Shown here: positions 1 to 9,177 of the stretch, piece by piece
How positions within the stretch are numbered: position 1 is the first letter of the stretch
Layout: each line of letters starts with the position of its first letter
Origin: Halobacteriovorax sp. GB3
GTDB lineage: Bacteria; Bdellovibrionota; Bacteriovoracia; Bacteriovoracales; Bacteriovoracaceae
Direction: 5' to 3'
Assembly (NCBI RefSeq): GCF_028649655.1
Contig: NZ_JAQSLN010000002.1
Span: forward strand, 186,001 to 250,000
Length of the DNA: 64,000 bases
Program-made: the position numbers and the translations under genes
The notes under the pieces: generated by a model
Told to the model about the DNA's origin: nothing
Databases searched by the model: none
What the model saw: the letters and a program-made list of their open reading frames with translations, nothing else

Positions 1-390
1 TAAAAAATAAAAAGACTGAGAATTTTTAAATTCTAATCGAAGTTCATTCTTGGGCAATTTACCTTTTAGTACTTTTAGAGCAAGAAGAGCGATGGGAATC
101 ATTGATAAGGAAATGATTGAGTTTGAATGTATATCGATATTTTCAAAATACGAGTAGAGAACGAGTGTTGGAAATGATGAAAGTTCTAAGAAGATATATG
201 TGAAGATCAGTGTAAGATCACTGCTTAAGTGGATTCTTTTTAATAGAAGCCATCTCATAACAATAGAAAGAAGAACTATTGGTGCAATGATGAAACTATC
301 TTTGATATGTGAATAAGAAATAAATAACTGAACAACTGAAATAAATACGAAAAAAAGTAATTTACTGAGTTGTTGATATTTATTGTTCAT
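1..390 (-). CDS. Partial multi-pass membrane protein, cut by the window's left edge
   Basis: An open frame of 130 codons starts at the ATG complementary to 388-390 and runs without a stop to base 1, so the C-terminus is missing. The translation begins MNNKYQQLSKLLFFVF and is rich in Leu, Ile and Phe. I see about three hydrophobic segments (roughly residues 12-27, 34-50 and 60-76) and perhaps a fourth near 100-115. It diverges from the epimerase gene at 458. The position at the edge of a polysaccharide locus fits a membrane glycan enzyme such as a Wzy-like polymerase, but no family motif is visible, so the function is unknown. Confidence 0.6.
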   Translation of the reverse strand, partial: MNNKYQQLSKLLFFVFISVVQLFISYSHIKDSFIIAPIVLLSIVMRWLLLKRIHLSSDLTLIFTYIFLELSSFPTLVLYSYFENIDIHSNSIISLSMIPIALLALKVLKGKLPKNELRLEFKNSQSFYFL

Positions 391-457
391 GAATATAGCC
401 TGATTTCATATAATTGAATATTCTAGATGAAGTAACTAATAAATAAAAGAGATATGT

Positions 458-1354
458 ATGAACATTTTGGTAACTGGTGCAACAGGTTTCATTGGAAACC
501 ACGTTGTAAAAGAACTTTTAAAGAGTCAATTTAACGTTTATTGTTTGGTGCGAAGCAGTAGTTCTGTAGGAACTCTTGAGAAAGAGGGTGCTAAAGTCGT
601 CTGTAGAGAAGATATTGATTTAGTCCAATTTTTAAAAGAGAATGAAATTGAAGGAATCATTCACCTGGCTTCACTCTTTTTATCAGCTCATAAGTCTGAA
701 GATATCGCTCCTCTTGTAAATTCAAATATTTTGTTTGGACTAGAACTTTTAGAAGCATCTAGCAAATCTTCTGTTAAATGGTTTCTTAACACAGGAACTT
801 TTTGGCAGCACTATAATGATGCGGCGTATTCACCCGTAAATCTTTACGCGGCTACAAAACAGGCATTTGAAGATTTAATGAAATATTACACTGAAACAAA
901 TCAAATTATGGGGGTCACTTTGAAGTTGAGTGATTCTTATGGGCCAGGAGATACGAGAAAAAAGATTTTCAAGTTATTTCATGAGATGGCCGAGAGTGGT
1001 TCTTCGCTAGATATGTCAGCAGGAGAGCAGAAAATATCTATTAATTATATCGATGATATTGTTAGTGCATTTATTAAATTAACAAACTTGCTAATTAGTG
1101 AAAGTCCTCTCGTGAAAAATGGCGAAGATTTTAATGTTACTTCAAGTGAGGTTATGTCATTGAAAAATATAGCCAAGCTCTTTGAGGAAGTTTGCGGTAA
1201 AAAGCTCAATATCAATTGGGGCTTGAGAGAATATAGAGAAAGAGAAGTTATGATTCCTTGGACTGATCAAAAGGTGGTTCCCGGTTGGGAGCAGAAATTT
1301 AGTTTAAAAGAGGGGATTAAAGAATATTTGAAAGGAGAATCGTTTGATTCCTAA
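458..1354 (+). CDS. NAD(P)-dependent epimerase/dehydratase (extended SDR)
   Basis: This 298-residue protein is an extended short-chain dehydrogenase/reductase acting on a nucleotide sugar. The Rossmann motif GATGFIG is at residues 7-13, and the catalytic pair in YAATK is Y130/K134, preceded by a Thr in NTGT. The length suits dehydratase/epimerase/reductase members such as those making deoxy- or dideoxysugars (CDP-abequose synthase-like). It is shorter than typical RmlB or GalE, so the exact reaction cannot be read off. It overlaps the following glycosyltransferase start by 11 nt, which suggests translational coupling in a two-gene operon. Confidence 0.85.
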   Translation: MNILVTGATGFIGNHVVKELLKSQFNVYCLVRSSSSVGTLEKEGAKVVCREDIDLVQFLKENEIEGIIHLASLFLSAHKSEDIAPLVNSNILFGLELLEASSKSSVKWFLNTGTFWQHYNDAAYSPVNLYAATKQAFEDLMKYYTETNQIMGVTLKLSDSYGPGDTRKKIFKLFHEMAESGSSLDMSAGEQKISINYIDDIVSAFIKLTNLLISESPLVKNGEDFNVTSSEVMSLKNIAKLFEEVCGKKLNINWGLREYREREVMIPWTDQKVVPGWEQKFSLKEGIKEYLKGESFDS

Positions 1355-2294
1355 GAGTAAGTCTCAATTACCAATTCTTTCGATTATGATTCCAACATTT
1401 AAAAGACCAGATCTGATACGAGAGACAATTCAAAGTGCATTAAATCAAGATACGGACTTAGATTTTAAGATAGTCGTCGTTGATAATGATATTGAATCGA
1501 GTGAGATTTCTAAAGTTGTTTCCTCTTTTGATGATGATAGGCTGAGTTATGTACAGAATGAAGCCAATTTAGGAATGTTTGGTAACTGGAATAGGTGCTT
1601 AGAATTATGTGAGACTGACTGGGTAACCATTTTACACGATGACGATTTATTATATCCGGATTTCATTTCCCGTATCTCTCCCTATTTTACTTCAGGAAAA
1701 TATGAACTCGTATCTTGTTTGAATTCTCGTGGAAAGAATGTTGATTTAACTAGTACCCTTAACCGATCGGGTGAGATCCAAGTTATTAATCCTCTACGCT
1801 TAGTTGAAGGAAATATTGTTTCTGCTCCAGGTGTTGTCTATAAAAAGAAAAATGCCTTAGCAATTAAGGGCTTTGATAAAGATAGTTTTCCTTGTTCTGA
1901 TTATGAATTTTATATCAATTACATTCAAAAATTTGGAAACTCGATTATCGTACGAGAAGAGCTCGCCTTTTATCGAATCTTTGATAATGAAACTTATAAA
2001 TCAGATACTTTAAAGAGAATGATTTTAAAAACATATGAGTTTTCAAATTCTATTCAGGGTGTTCCAGCAATTATTAAAAAGATTATTATTAAAAGTAATA
2101 TTCTCAATGGTTGGTTAAAAGACCTTAGAACATATGATGAAAATTATGAAAAGCACTTAGAAGAAATCAAAATGAAATGTGATATTTCTGATCTTGAATT
2201 ATCTCCACCCATTAAATTTTCATACAGAATTTTGAAATTTGCTATCTTATTTGTGAACAACTTTTGTTTTAGAAAGTCGATAAAACCAAGTTAA
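1344..2294 (+). CDS. Family 2 glycosyltransferase
   Basis: This 316-residue GT-A fold glycosyltransferase has the N-terminal strand ILSIMIPTFKR, then VVVDN and the metal-binding HDDDLLYP, which is the DxD region. It probably transfers a sugar to a lipid-linked glycan on the cytoplasmic face. The chosen start is TTG at 1344, because AAGGAG lies 6-9 nt upstream and the first internal ATG (1386) would cut into the first beta strand. It overlaps the epimerase by 11 nt upstream. Its last 48 nt overlap the 3' end of the convergent flippase gene. Donor and acceptor are unknown. Confidence 0.9.
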   Translation: MIPKSKSQLPILSIMIPTFKRPDLIRETIQSALNQDTDLDFKIVVVDNDIESSEISKVVSSFDDDRLSYVQNEANLGMFGNWNRCLELCETDWVTILHDDDLLYPDFISRISPYFTSGKYELVSCLNSRGKNVDLTSTLNRSGEIQVINPLRLVEGNIVSAPGVVYKKKNALAIKGFDKDSFPCSDYEFYINYIQKFGNSIIVREELAFYRIFDNETYKSDTLKRMILKTYEFSNSIQGVPAIIKKIIIKSNILNGWLKDLRTYDENYEKHLEEIKMKCDISDLELSPPIKFSYRILKFAILFVNNFCFRKSIKPS

Positions 2295-3539
2295 AATCAA
2301 ACAAGAAATTCCAACAGCTAAAAAGCTGATCAGATGAAAAGTTTTAGTAATGTCTTGGAAGAAATAATGACCAACAAAAAGTCCTAGTACCAATGAAAAT
2401 GAGTAGAAGGTATTTAGTATGAAATAGGTCTTTTGTTTATTCGCGACAATTGGAATGTAGTAGAAGCACTTATAGATAAAATTTGCAAAGAGAAATGGTG
2501 ATATTAAACCAGCATAAACTCCTGCCTCTCTCCAACTCTCTCCAAAAATAATTGCAAAAAGATTAGGACCCATTATTTTTAATGCAAAAATTGATACGAT
2601 AGAAAGAATAAGTAACTGTGAAAAAACCTTTCGAAAGAAAAGCCCATATTCTCCATTTTGATTAACTTCATCCGCAATTCTTTTGAAGAATACCTGGCCT
2701 ATAGAAGTTGATACGAGAGTTAATGGGGTTTGTATAATCTTCAATGTAAAAGCGAATAGACCAAGAGTATAAGTTCCAAAAAGATTAGAAAGAGAAAAAC
2801 TCATTGCTGTAATAAGAAAAAGATCAGTTAAAAGAATTGGTGAGTTTAATAGAGGAAATGATTTGTATTCACTTAGAGTTAGTTTATCTATTTTTGTTTG
2901 GAAAAAATCAAGGATACGAATATTACGCTTGAGAGAGAGTAAGCTTAATCCATTGAAAGAAAACTGAGCGACAATATTTCCTAAGATTAAACCAAGAGAT
3001 GCTAGTCCATTATAACCAAGGCCAATATTTGCAAGTGATCCTAGAATTGATTCAAAAACTCTGTTTTTTGAATTTCCCTTGAAATTCTTTGTTCTTGTAA
3101 AAAGTGAGTTAATGATATTTCGATTAGCATTTAGAAAGACACTAATTGGAATCAGAAAAATGTAGAGGTGTTTCGTATTCTCAATCTTTGCAAAATAAAT
3201 AATGAGCTTTTCTACAATAGGTAGAAAGAGAAAGAGGAGAAGTGGAACAAGGACAGAGAGAGAAAATGCTAAATTTGAAAGCTTCCTTGCTTTATTCTCT
3301 TCCTTGGGAACGACGATTGCTTCACTATAAGAGAGAGTTGATAGAATTGAGAAAATTCCGACAATTTGAGTATAAATAGTGAAGGCAGCAAAGTCCTCAG
3401 CTACATAAATTCTTGAAAGGATTGGACTTACACCAAAAGATAGGGCCTGGGCAAAAATAGTTCCGGATGTTAGCAGTGCAACATTTCTTATGAAGTCAGA
3501 CTTTAAAATTCGGAATCTGATTGCTTTTAGTGGGTCCAT
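2247..3539 (-). CDS. Wzx-like polysaccharide flippase (MOP superfamily)
   Basis: This 430-residue protein is strongly hydrophobic, with about 12 predicted membrane segments. The N-terminal pattern FIRNVALLTSGTIFAQALSF and the following PILSRIY are typical of the polysaccharide-transport/MATE-like family. Members move undecaprenyl-diphosphate-linked oligosaccharides across the inner membrane. In this locus, with an initiating sugar transferase at 6637-8013, it is the best candidate for the Wzx flippase. Its 3' end overlaps the convergent GT2 gene by 48 nt. The gene ends in a short basic tail. Family assignment is firm; the substrate is inferred only from context. Confidence 0.88.
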   Translation of the reverse strand: MDPLKAIRFRILKSDFIRNVALLTSGTIFAQALSFGVSPILSRIYVAEDFAAFTIYTQIVGIFSILSTLSYSEAIVVPKEENKARKLSNLAFSLSVLVPLLLFLFLPIVEKLIIYFAKIENTKHLYIFLIPISVFLNANRNIINSLFTRTKNFKGNSKNRVFESILGSLANIGLGYNGLASLGLILGNIVAQFSFNGLSLLSLKRNIRILDFFQTKIDKLTLSEYKSFPLLNSPILLTDLFLITAMSFSLSNLFGTYTLGLFAFTLKIIQTPLTLVSTSIGQVFFKRIADEVNQNGEYGLFFRKVFSQLLILSIVSIFALKIMGPNLFAIIFGESWREAGVYAGLISPFLFANFIYKCFYYIPIVANKQKTYFILNTFYSFSLVLGLFVGHYFFQDITKTFHLISFLAVGISCLILTWFYRLSKTKVVHK

Positions 3540-3645
3540 AGGAATTACTTATAAAAATCTTGAGATAGTATTTCTGTCTTTAATTGTGATAGAATTTTGT
3601 TTAATAAATTACATTAAGAATACAGTAATATAAGAGAGAATTCCA

Positions 3646-4476
3646 ATGAATAAAGAATCATTCGTAATTGCTATTGTTGATAGAATCGAAAGAGACAAAG
3701 AAAATATAAAAGCAGAGTATTTAAAAAATCAAAAAGAAATGGGCATAGGGTTTGTTAGCGTCGATAACTTATTATCCGAAGAAATGGCACAATCGTTTTA
3801 TCCTCTTTTTAGCGAAGAAAATGATGCTTGGAGAGAAATGCAGTCTTATCGTGAAAAGAAGCTGACATCTAAGCAGTTTAATCAATTTGATAAAACTTTA
3901 GAGGACATTACTTTTGCGATTCAAGATACTCGTGTAATCGATAAAATCACTGAAGTTACCAATATGAAGGGTTTAAGTGCCGATAACACTTTATACGCTG
4001 GTGGTCTTAGTATGATGAGACATGGTGATTTTTTAAATCCTCATATTGATAATTCACATGATCAAGATCGAAAAGTGTATAGAAGACTGAATCTTCTCTA
4101 TTATGTAACTCCTGAGTGGAAAGAGGAATTTGGTGGAAATCTTGAACTTTGGGATAAAAAGGTAAAGAAGCCTGTGACAATCGAGAGTCGTTTTAATCGC
4201 TTGGTTATCATGGAGACAAATCCGTGGTCATGGCACTCTGTCTCACAAGTTGTTCCGGAGCAGGTCAAGAGATGTTGTGTTTCTAATTATTACTTTTCTA
4301 AAGAGTCGCCGACTGGTGGACAGTACTATCACGTAACATCATTTATGGGACGTCCTAATCAAACTTTAAGACGTATGGTTTGTCGATGTGATAATCTATT
4401 AAGAATGACGATTAGAAAAATCAAAAAGGATGGACTTGGTCGAAAAGATCAATACATTAAATCAACTGAGAATTAA
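3646..4476 (+). CDS. 2-oxoglutarate/Fe(II)-dependent oxygenase (prolyl-4-hydroxylase-like fold)
   Basis: This 276-residue protein carries the double-stranded beta-helix iron site: H133-x-D135 in NPHIDNSHDQ and the distal H197 in WSWHSVSQV, with R209 suitably placed to bind 2-oxoglutarate. Such enzymes hydroxylate peptides, sugars or small molecules using O2 and 2-oxoglutarate. The C-terminal ~55 residues are basic. It is immediately followed (12 nt) by a GT4 glycosyltransferase, so it probably belongs to the glycan operon. The substrate could be a glycan sugar or a protein. A weak candidate promoter (TTGTTT 3597-3602, TACAGT 3621-3626) precedes it. Confidence 0.85.
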   Translation: MNKESFVIAIVDRIERDKENIKAEYLKNQKEMGIGFVSVDNLLSEEMAQSFYPLFSEENDAWREMQSYREKKLTSKQFNQFDKTLEDITFAIQDTRVIDKITEVTNMKGLSADNTLYAGGLSMMRHGDFLNPHIDNSHDQDRKVYRRLNLLYYVTPEWKEEFGGNLELWDKKVKKPVTIESRFNRLVIMETNPWSWHSVSQVVPEQVKRCCVSNYYFSKESPTGGQYYHVTSFMGRPNQTLRRMVCRCDNLLRMTIRKIKKDGLGRKDQYIKSTEN

Positions 4477-4488
4477 TAGAGAATTACT

Positions 4489-5631
4489 TTGAATATACTG
4501 TTTGTTACTGAAGATAGTTTTCAAAATGAAAACTTAAATGGCGTTACTAAGATTAATTACAATTTGATCAAGCACTTTAATGATCATGATGTTTTTAACC
4601 TTTTTCTTTACTCTAATTCAGAGGTTAAAAAGAGTAACGCTTATGGATGTGGTGTAACAAATCGAGGAAAATCGAAGTTAAGATCGCTTTTAAGTTCTAG
4701 ACCATTCATGTTTTTGTCTGATGAGAATGCAAAATTACTGGCCTCGAAGATTATAGAACTTGAGCATTCTTTTGATGTTATTCATCTTTCAGCTTTTGGT
4801 TTGTCACCAGTCGCAGATTATCTTGATGACAGAATAAGACAAAAAATATTTTTTTCTGCCATCGATTCATTGAGCTTATTTTTTAATAGAAGATTTAAAG
4901 TTGAGACAAATTTAATAAAGAAAGGTCTTTATTTCCTTGAGTCTAAAAAAGCGGAATTAGCGGAAAAGAAATATTTTAAAAAATTTAAAATTAATCACTT
5001 TGTTTCTGATACGGATTTAAACCATGTTCAAGCATGGTGTAAAGATGGCATTTTCATTCAAAATGGAGTGGATATTGATTACTTTTCTTTTAATCACAAT
5101 CCAATTGATAAAAAAACAATAACATTCACGGGGAATATGAATTACGGTCCTAACGTCGATGCCGTTTTACATTTTAGCCGCGAGATTTTGCCTAAACTTT
5201 GGAAGCAGATTCCCGATTTAACATTTTATGTCGTCGGTAATAAGCCTAGTGAGGAAATCAAATCATTATCCAAGAAAGATAATAGGATTGTTGTTACAGG
5301 TTTTGTTGAAGATATTAGAGAGTATTTAAAAAAGACTTCGCTTTATATCTCTCCACTTAGATTGGGTGCTGGAATTAAAAATAAGGTTCTTGAGGCCATG
5401 GCAATTGGGACTCCGATTATTGCATCTTCGCTAAGTTTAGAAGGAATTAAGACCGATCAAATAGAAGTCGCTGATACAGATGACCAATGGGTTGAGAAAA
5501 TACATAACTTTTTTAATTCAAATGAAGATAGCAGAGTTAGAACACTGGCTTCAAGAGACTTAATTGTAAAAGAATACTCATGGGAATTTGTTGCGAATGA
5601 ATATCTCAAAGAGTATCAAAAACTACTATAG
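4489..5631 (+). CDS. Family 4/1-type glycosyltransferase (GT-B fold)
   Basis: This 380-residue glycosyltransferase has a variable N-terminal acceptor domain and a C-terminal donor-binding domain. The donor domain contains the strand TITFTGNMNYGPNVDA and the conserved segment PLRLGAGIKNKVLEAMAIG with the E of the EX7E region. It resembles the sugar transferases that follow 'PEP-CTERM/exosortase' and capsule loci, but no donor can be named. The start is TTG (4489), because MNILFVTED is the natural first strand; the ribosome-binding site is weak. Its 3' end overlaps the convergent GT4 gene by 16 nt. Confidence 0.88.
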   Translation: MNILFVTEDSFQNENLNGVTKINYNLIKHFNDHDVFNLFLYSNSEVKKSNAYGCGVTNRGKSKLRSLLSSRPFMFLSDENAKLLASKIIELEHSFDVIHLSAFGLSPVADYLDDRIRQKIFFSAIDSLSLFFNRRFKVETNLIKKGLYFLESKKAELAEKKYFKKFKINHFVSDTDLNHVQAWCKDGIFIQNGVDIDYFSFNHNPIDKKTITFTGNMNYGPNVDAVLHFSREILPKLWKQIPDLTFYVVGNKPSEEIKSLSKKDNRIVVTGFVEDIREYLKKTSLYISPLRLGAGIKNKVLEAMAIGTPIIASSLSLEGIKTDQIEVADTDDQWVEKIHNFFNSNEDSRVRTLASRDLIVKEYSWEFVANEYLKEYQKLL

Positions 5632-6647
5632 ATATCTTGAACAGAGTTTACCATTGATTCAATGGAATACTTCTTGTCAAAAGAGACCCTTTCAACTTTT
5701 AAAATACTATCTTTAAAACTCTCGTAATTACCTAAATCATAAAGGTTATGTCCACTTAGTAAATCTTTATGACCAGTAACATTTGAACAAAGTATTTTGC
5801 AATTGGCGGCCATCGCTTCAAGAATTGAATAGGGGAGACCTTCTCCTTTGGAAGAACTAACAAAAAGATCTGTTTTGGACAAAAGTCCTGCAACATCATC
5901 AACATTACCTAGAAAAACTGTCTCTTCTTGGAGCTCTAGTTCTTTTACAAGAGACTTAAGTTCTTCTTTCTGATCGCCATCTCCAGCAATATTGTAGAAA
6001 AACTGAAATGATTTTTCATTTTTCAACTTTGCGAGAAAGCGAAGAGTTTCAGAAATGTTCTTATGTTCATCAAGGCGAGAAATAGAAGAAATTTGAGTAA
6101 TTGGGCCATCTTCCCTTTTAGAACAGATATATTTCGCTTCATCAATTCCATTGGCAATGACAATCGTCTGATTTGAGAAGCACTGATTTAAATTAACCGC
6201 ATTGTCCATTTCGGAATGAGAAACACAGATAAAGGTGTCTGTGAAATATTTAAGTAAAACCCCAAGATTTATTTTCACTTTATCTGAAAGTGATTTTGGG
6301 TAGTGAATCCCATGAAAAGTATGAATAACTTTCAAACCGAATAAGCCTAGAAGACGAGAGTAAATCCCTGCTCCTAAACCATGAGAATGGACTATCTGAA
6401 TTCCATTTTCTCTACAAAAGAGTAATATTTTTAAAAAACTGATGATACTAAATTTACGATGAGGTATTTCAATATGAGTTTCACAAAGGTTCTTATAGAG
6501 GCCATAAAAAGGTTCATCTACTGGTGAAACGACTGAAACAGAATACTTTTTCGTGTCCATTGCTTTAATTAGGTCAAAGAGATGTTTCGGTCCACCACCT
6601 TGATCCGAGCGAACAGTAATTTGAAGAATCTTTTTATTAGTAAGCAT
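5616..6647 (-). CDS. Family 4 glycosyltransferase (GT-B fold)
   Basis: This 343-residue protein opens with KKILQITVRSDQGGGPKHLF, the glycine-rich loop of GT4 enzymes. It has HSHGLGAG and FHGIHYP in the acceptor half, and EGLPYSILEAMAANCKILCS carrying the EX7E donor-site motif near residue 265. It is expected to add a sugar from a nucleotide donor to the lipid-linked intermediate made by the enzyme encoded just upstream. Its start overlaps the end of the polyprenyl-phosphate sugar transferase gene by 11 nt, so the two are almost certainly co-translated and probably act in sequence. Confidence 0.9.
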   Translation of the reverse strand: MLTNKKILQITVRSDQGGGPKHLFDLIKAMDTKKYSVSVVSPVDEPFYGLYKNLCETHIEIPHRKFSIISFLKILLFCRENGIQIVHSHGLGAGIYSRLLGLFGLKVIHTFHGIHYPKSLSDKVKINLGVLLKYFTDTFICVSHSEMDNAVNLNQCFSNQTIVIANGIDEAKYICSKREDGPITQISSISRLDEHKNISETLRFLAKLKNEKSFQFFYNIAGDGDQKEELKSLVKELELQEETVFLGNVDDVAGLLSKTDLFVSSSKGEGLPYSILEAMAANCKILCSNVTGHKDLLSGHNLYDLGNYESFKDSILKVERVSFDKKYSIESMVNSVQDIYSSF

Positions 6648-8013
6648 TTTTATTAATAAAACCTTTTAAAAAAGTTAAAAGAATAATTTTGATATCAAAA
6701 AAGAAACTCCAGTGACGGATATAATAAATATCACATTCAATTCTTTTAACGAGAGATGTGTCTCCACGCCAACCATTGACTTGGGCCCATCCTGTGATTC
6801 CTGCCTTCATCTTATGTCTAAGCATGTAATTAGGGATTTCGTTTTTAAATTTCTCAACAAAGAATGGTCTTTCTGGTCTTGGGCCTACAAGAGACATTTC
6901 ACCAACAATAACATTCCAAAGCTGAGGTAGTTCATCTAAACTTGTCGATCGAATAAAACTTCCAAATTTTGTTTTTCTTGGATCGTCTTTTGAAGACCAA
7001 GTCGTTTGATCTTCACCTTCTATGGCCATTCTCATTGATCTAAACTTCCACATCTTAAAACGCTTTCCATTGAGACCAATTCTTTCTTGTCCATAGAAAA
7101 TAGGCCCTGGACTAGATAGCTTAACTCCTAGAGCGATGAGGAATAGAAGTGGCGAGATTACGATCATTCCAATTAAAGTTGCAAAGAAGTCAAAGGATCT
7201 CTTGAAAATCAGCTCCAGATTAGAAAATGAAGGTTGATTAAATGAAAGGATCGGAAGTCCGGCAAAATCATGAACTCTATGTCCTACGAGAGAGTATGAG
7301 AGATCTGGTAAAATTTGAATTGAAAGAATGTCGTTATAGTTTTTCTTTAGAAAAAGATCGAGCTTACTTGCTTGCTCATTTGGATAAGAGACAACTACAT
7401 TGGTCGTTTGATTCTTTTTTAGAAATTCATGAAAATCTTCGTCAATACGTTTGATTCCATCGTCACTTTCTTTGCCTACACTATCTATCCATCCAACGAT
7501 ATTGATTCCACTGTCTTTATGGAAATTAACCATTTGGATATAGTGTTCTAAATTTTTTCCATTACCTACAAGAATGACGTTTTGAAGAAGGTGACCACTT
7601 CTTCTCAATTTTGAGATAATTTGAAAGAATAGAATTCTAGAAAAGATGAGAAGTGCTGTAGATAGAAAGAGGTATATACCAAGGTGTAGCCTAGAAATTC
7701 TTTCGAATTTTATAAAATAGAGGACAATGATCAATGAGACAAAGCTTATAAAATTTGTCGAAATGATTTTGAGTATTTTATTAATTCTGGAAGTTAAAAT
7801 ATTTTCGTCGTATAAGTGATTTTTTTCAAATATGAGGTAAGTTACAATTGAAAGGATGAGGCCAATAATGAGAAATTCTTTGAAAAGTCCTTGTTGTGCA
7901 TTGGGTAAAAATCTGAATCTTATAAAATAAGCACAAATCCAAGCAATCAGAATTAGCAGTGCGTCGGTCGCTTTCTGAAGGGTTAATAAAAACTTGTCAC
8001 TTTCTCTTAGCAT
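6637..8013 (-). CDS. Undecaprenyl-phosphate sugar phosphotransferase (initiating enzyme)
   Basis: This 458-residue polyisoprenyl-phosphate hexose-1-phosphate transferase resembles WbaP/WcaJ. It starts glycan assembly by moving sugar-1-phosphate from a UDP-sugar onto undecaprenyl phosphate. About four N-terminal membrane segments (residues 13-130) are followed by a CoA-binding-like soluble domain, a re-entrant helix near 275-297, and the bacterial sugar transferase domain. Diagnostic motifs are KMWKFRSM, DELPQLWNVI, GEMSLVGPRPERP and GITGWAQVNGWRGD. Length is normal for the five-segment class. It is first in a two-gene unit with the GT4 gene and divergent from the aminotransferase gene. Confidence 0.94.
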   Translation of the reverse strand: MLRESDKFLLTLQKATDALLILIAWICAYFIRFRFLPNAQQGLFKEFLIIGLILSIVTYLIFEKNHLYDENILTSRINKILKIISTNFISFVSLIIVLYFIKFERISRLHLGIYLFLSTALLIFSRILFFQIISKLRRSGHLLQNVILVGNGKNLEHYIQMVNFHKDSGINIVGWIDSVGKESDDGIKRIDEDFHEFLKKNQTTNVVVSYPNEQASKLDLFLKKNYNDILSIQILPDLSYSLVGHRVHDFAGLPILSFNQPSFSNLELIFKRSFDFFATLIGMIVISPLLFLIALGVKLSSPGPIFYGQERIGLNGKRFKMWKFRSMRMAIEGEDQTTWSSKDDPRKTKFGSFIRSTSLDELPQLWNVIVGEMSLVGPRPERPFFVEKFKNEIPNYMLRHKMKAGITGWAQVNGWRGDTSLVKRIECDIYYIRHWSFFFDIKIILLTFLKGFINKNAY

Positions 8014-8082
8014 AAGGGCTCCTTAGTTTGTTAAAATACCAAAGTTTAGAGTTATTGAACATATAAAGAATTGGAATTTACG

Positions 8083-9177
8083 ATGATTGAATACGAGAAT
8101 TTAGGGAAATTGAATGAAGACCTTTTTGAAGATTATAAAGATGAGTTCTCAAAATTTCTGGCGTCTGGCTGGTATGTACTGGGGAAAAATGTAACCGAAT
8201 TTGAGGAGAACTTTGCAAAATATTGTGGGGTTGAATCATGTGTTGGTGTAGCTTCTGGGCTCGATGCTATTACATTATCGCTTTTGGCCCTCGATCTGCC
8301 AAAAGGAAGTGAAGTCATCGTTGCTGCAAATAGTTATATTGCCTCTGTTCTTTCAATCCTTAATGCCGAGTTAGTTCCTGTTCTCGTTGAACCAGATCCA
8401 ATTACTTACAATATTTCAGTAGAAAAGATTAAAGAAAGCGTCTCAGATAAAACAAAAGCAATTCTTTGTGTTCATATGTATGGGAAATTATGTGAGATGG
8501 ACAAGATTTGCGCTCTCGCAGATGAGAATGATCTCTTTGTGATTGAAGATGCCGCTCAAGCTCATGGCGCCATGTTAGATGGTGTGAAGGCCGGTGCTTG
8601 GGGCGATCTCTCGGCCTTTAGTTTTTATCCTACAAAAAATTTAGGAGCACTCGGTGATGGTGGTGCAATCACAACAAAGCACCCAGTCCTTGGAGAGAAG
8701 ATAAAGGCCTTACGTAATTATGGTTCTTATCAAAAATATCACAATGAATTCATTGGAATGAACTCAAGACTAGATGAGTGCCAAGCTGCTTTTTTAAACA
8801 AGAAATTAGTGAAATTGGATAAAATCAATAAACATAAGAAGAAGTTAGCTGATCTTTATTTTGATTTGTTATCAGAGTTAGATATTCAATTACCGACAAG
8901 AAATGAAAGATATGTCGATACATTTCATATCTTTAATATTCTGACGGAAAATAGAGATGAGTTGAAAGAATATCTATTTGAAAATGGTGTTAAATCAGAA
9001 ATTCACTATCCAATTCCACCTCATAAGCAAAACTGTTTAAAAGACTTTGAATTTGGTTCTTTCCCACTAACTGAAAAAATTCACGAGCAAACACTTTCAC
9101 TACCAATTTCCTATATTCATAGTGAAGATGATGTGAGAGAGGTTTGTAGATTAATTAAAGAGTTTAAGGAGAAGTAG
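8083..9177 (+). CDS. DegT/DnrJ/EryC1/StrS-family sugar aminotransferase
   Basis: This PLP-dependent enzyme aminates a keto-sugar nucleotide. The PLP-lysine region is [17 protein letters not shown], and GVASGLDAI and EDAAQAHGA are the phosphate-binding and cofactor Asp segments. The closest functional idea is a FdtB/QdtB-type 3-aminotransferase, because a matching ketoisomerase/acetyltransferase is encoded at 11751-12632. I chose the ATG at 8083 (GGA about 8 nt upstream); a TTG at 8071 is also in frame. The stop overlaps the next gene's GTG by one base (TAGTG). Confidence 0.9.
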   Translation: MIEYENLGKLNEDLFEDYKDEFSKFLASGWYVLGKNVTEFEENFAKYCGVESCVGVASGLDAITLSLLALDLPKGSEVIVAANSYIASVLSILNAELVPVLVEPDPITYNISVEKIKESVSDKTKAILCVHMYGKLCEMDKICALADENDLFVIEDAAQAHGAMLDGVKAGAWGDLSAFSFYPTKNLGALGDGGAITTKHPVLGEKIKALRNYGSYQKYHNEFIGMNSRLDECQAAFLNKKLVKLDKINKHKKKLADLYFDLLSELDIQLPTRNERYVDTFHIFNILTENRDELKEYLFENGVKSEIHYPIPPHKQNCLKDFEFGSFPLTEKIHEQTLSLPISYIHSEDDVREVCRLIKEFKEK

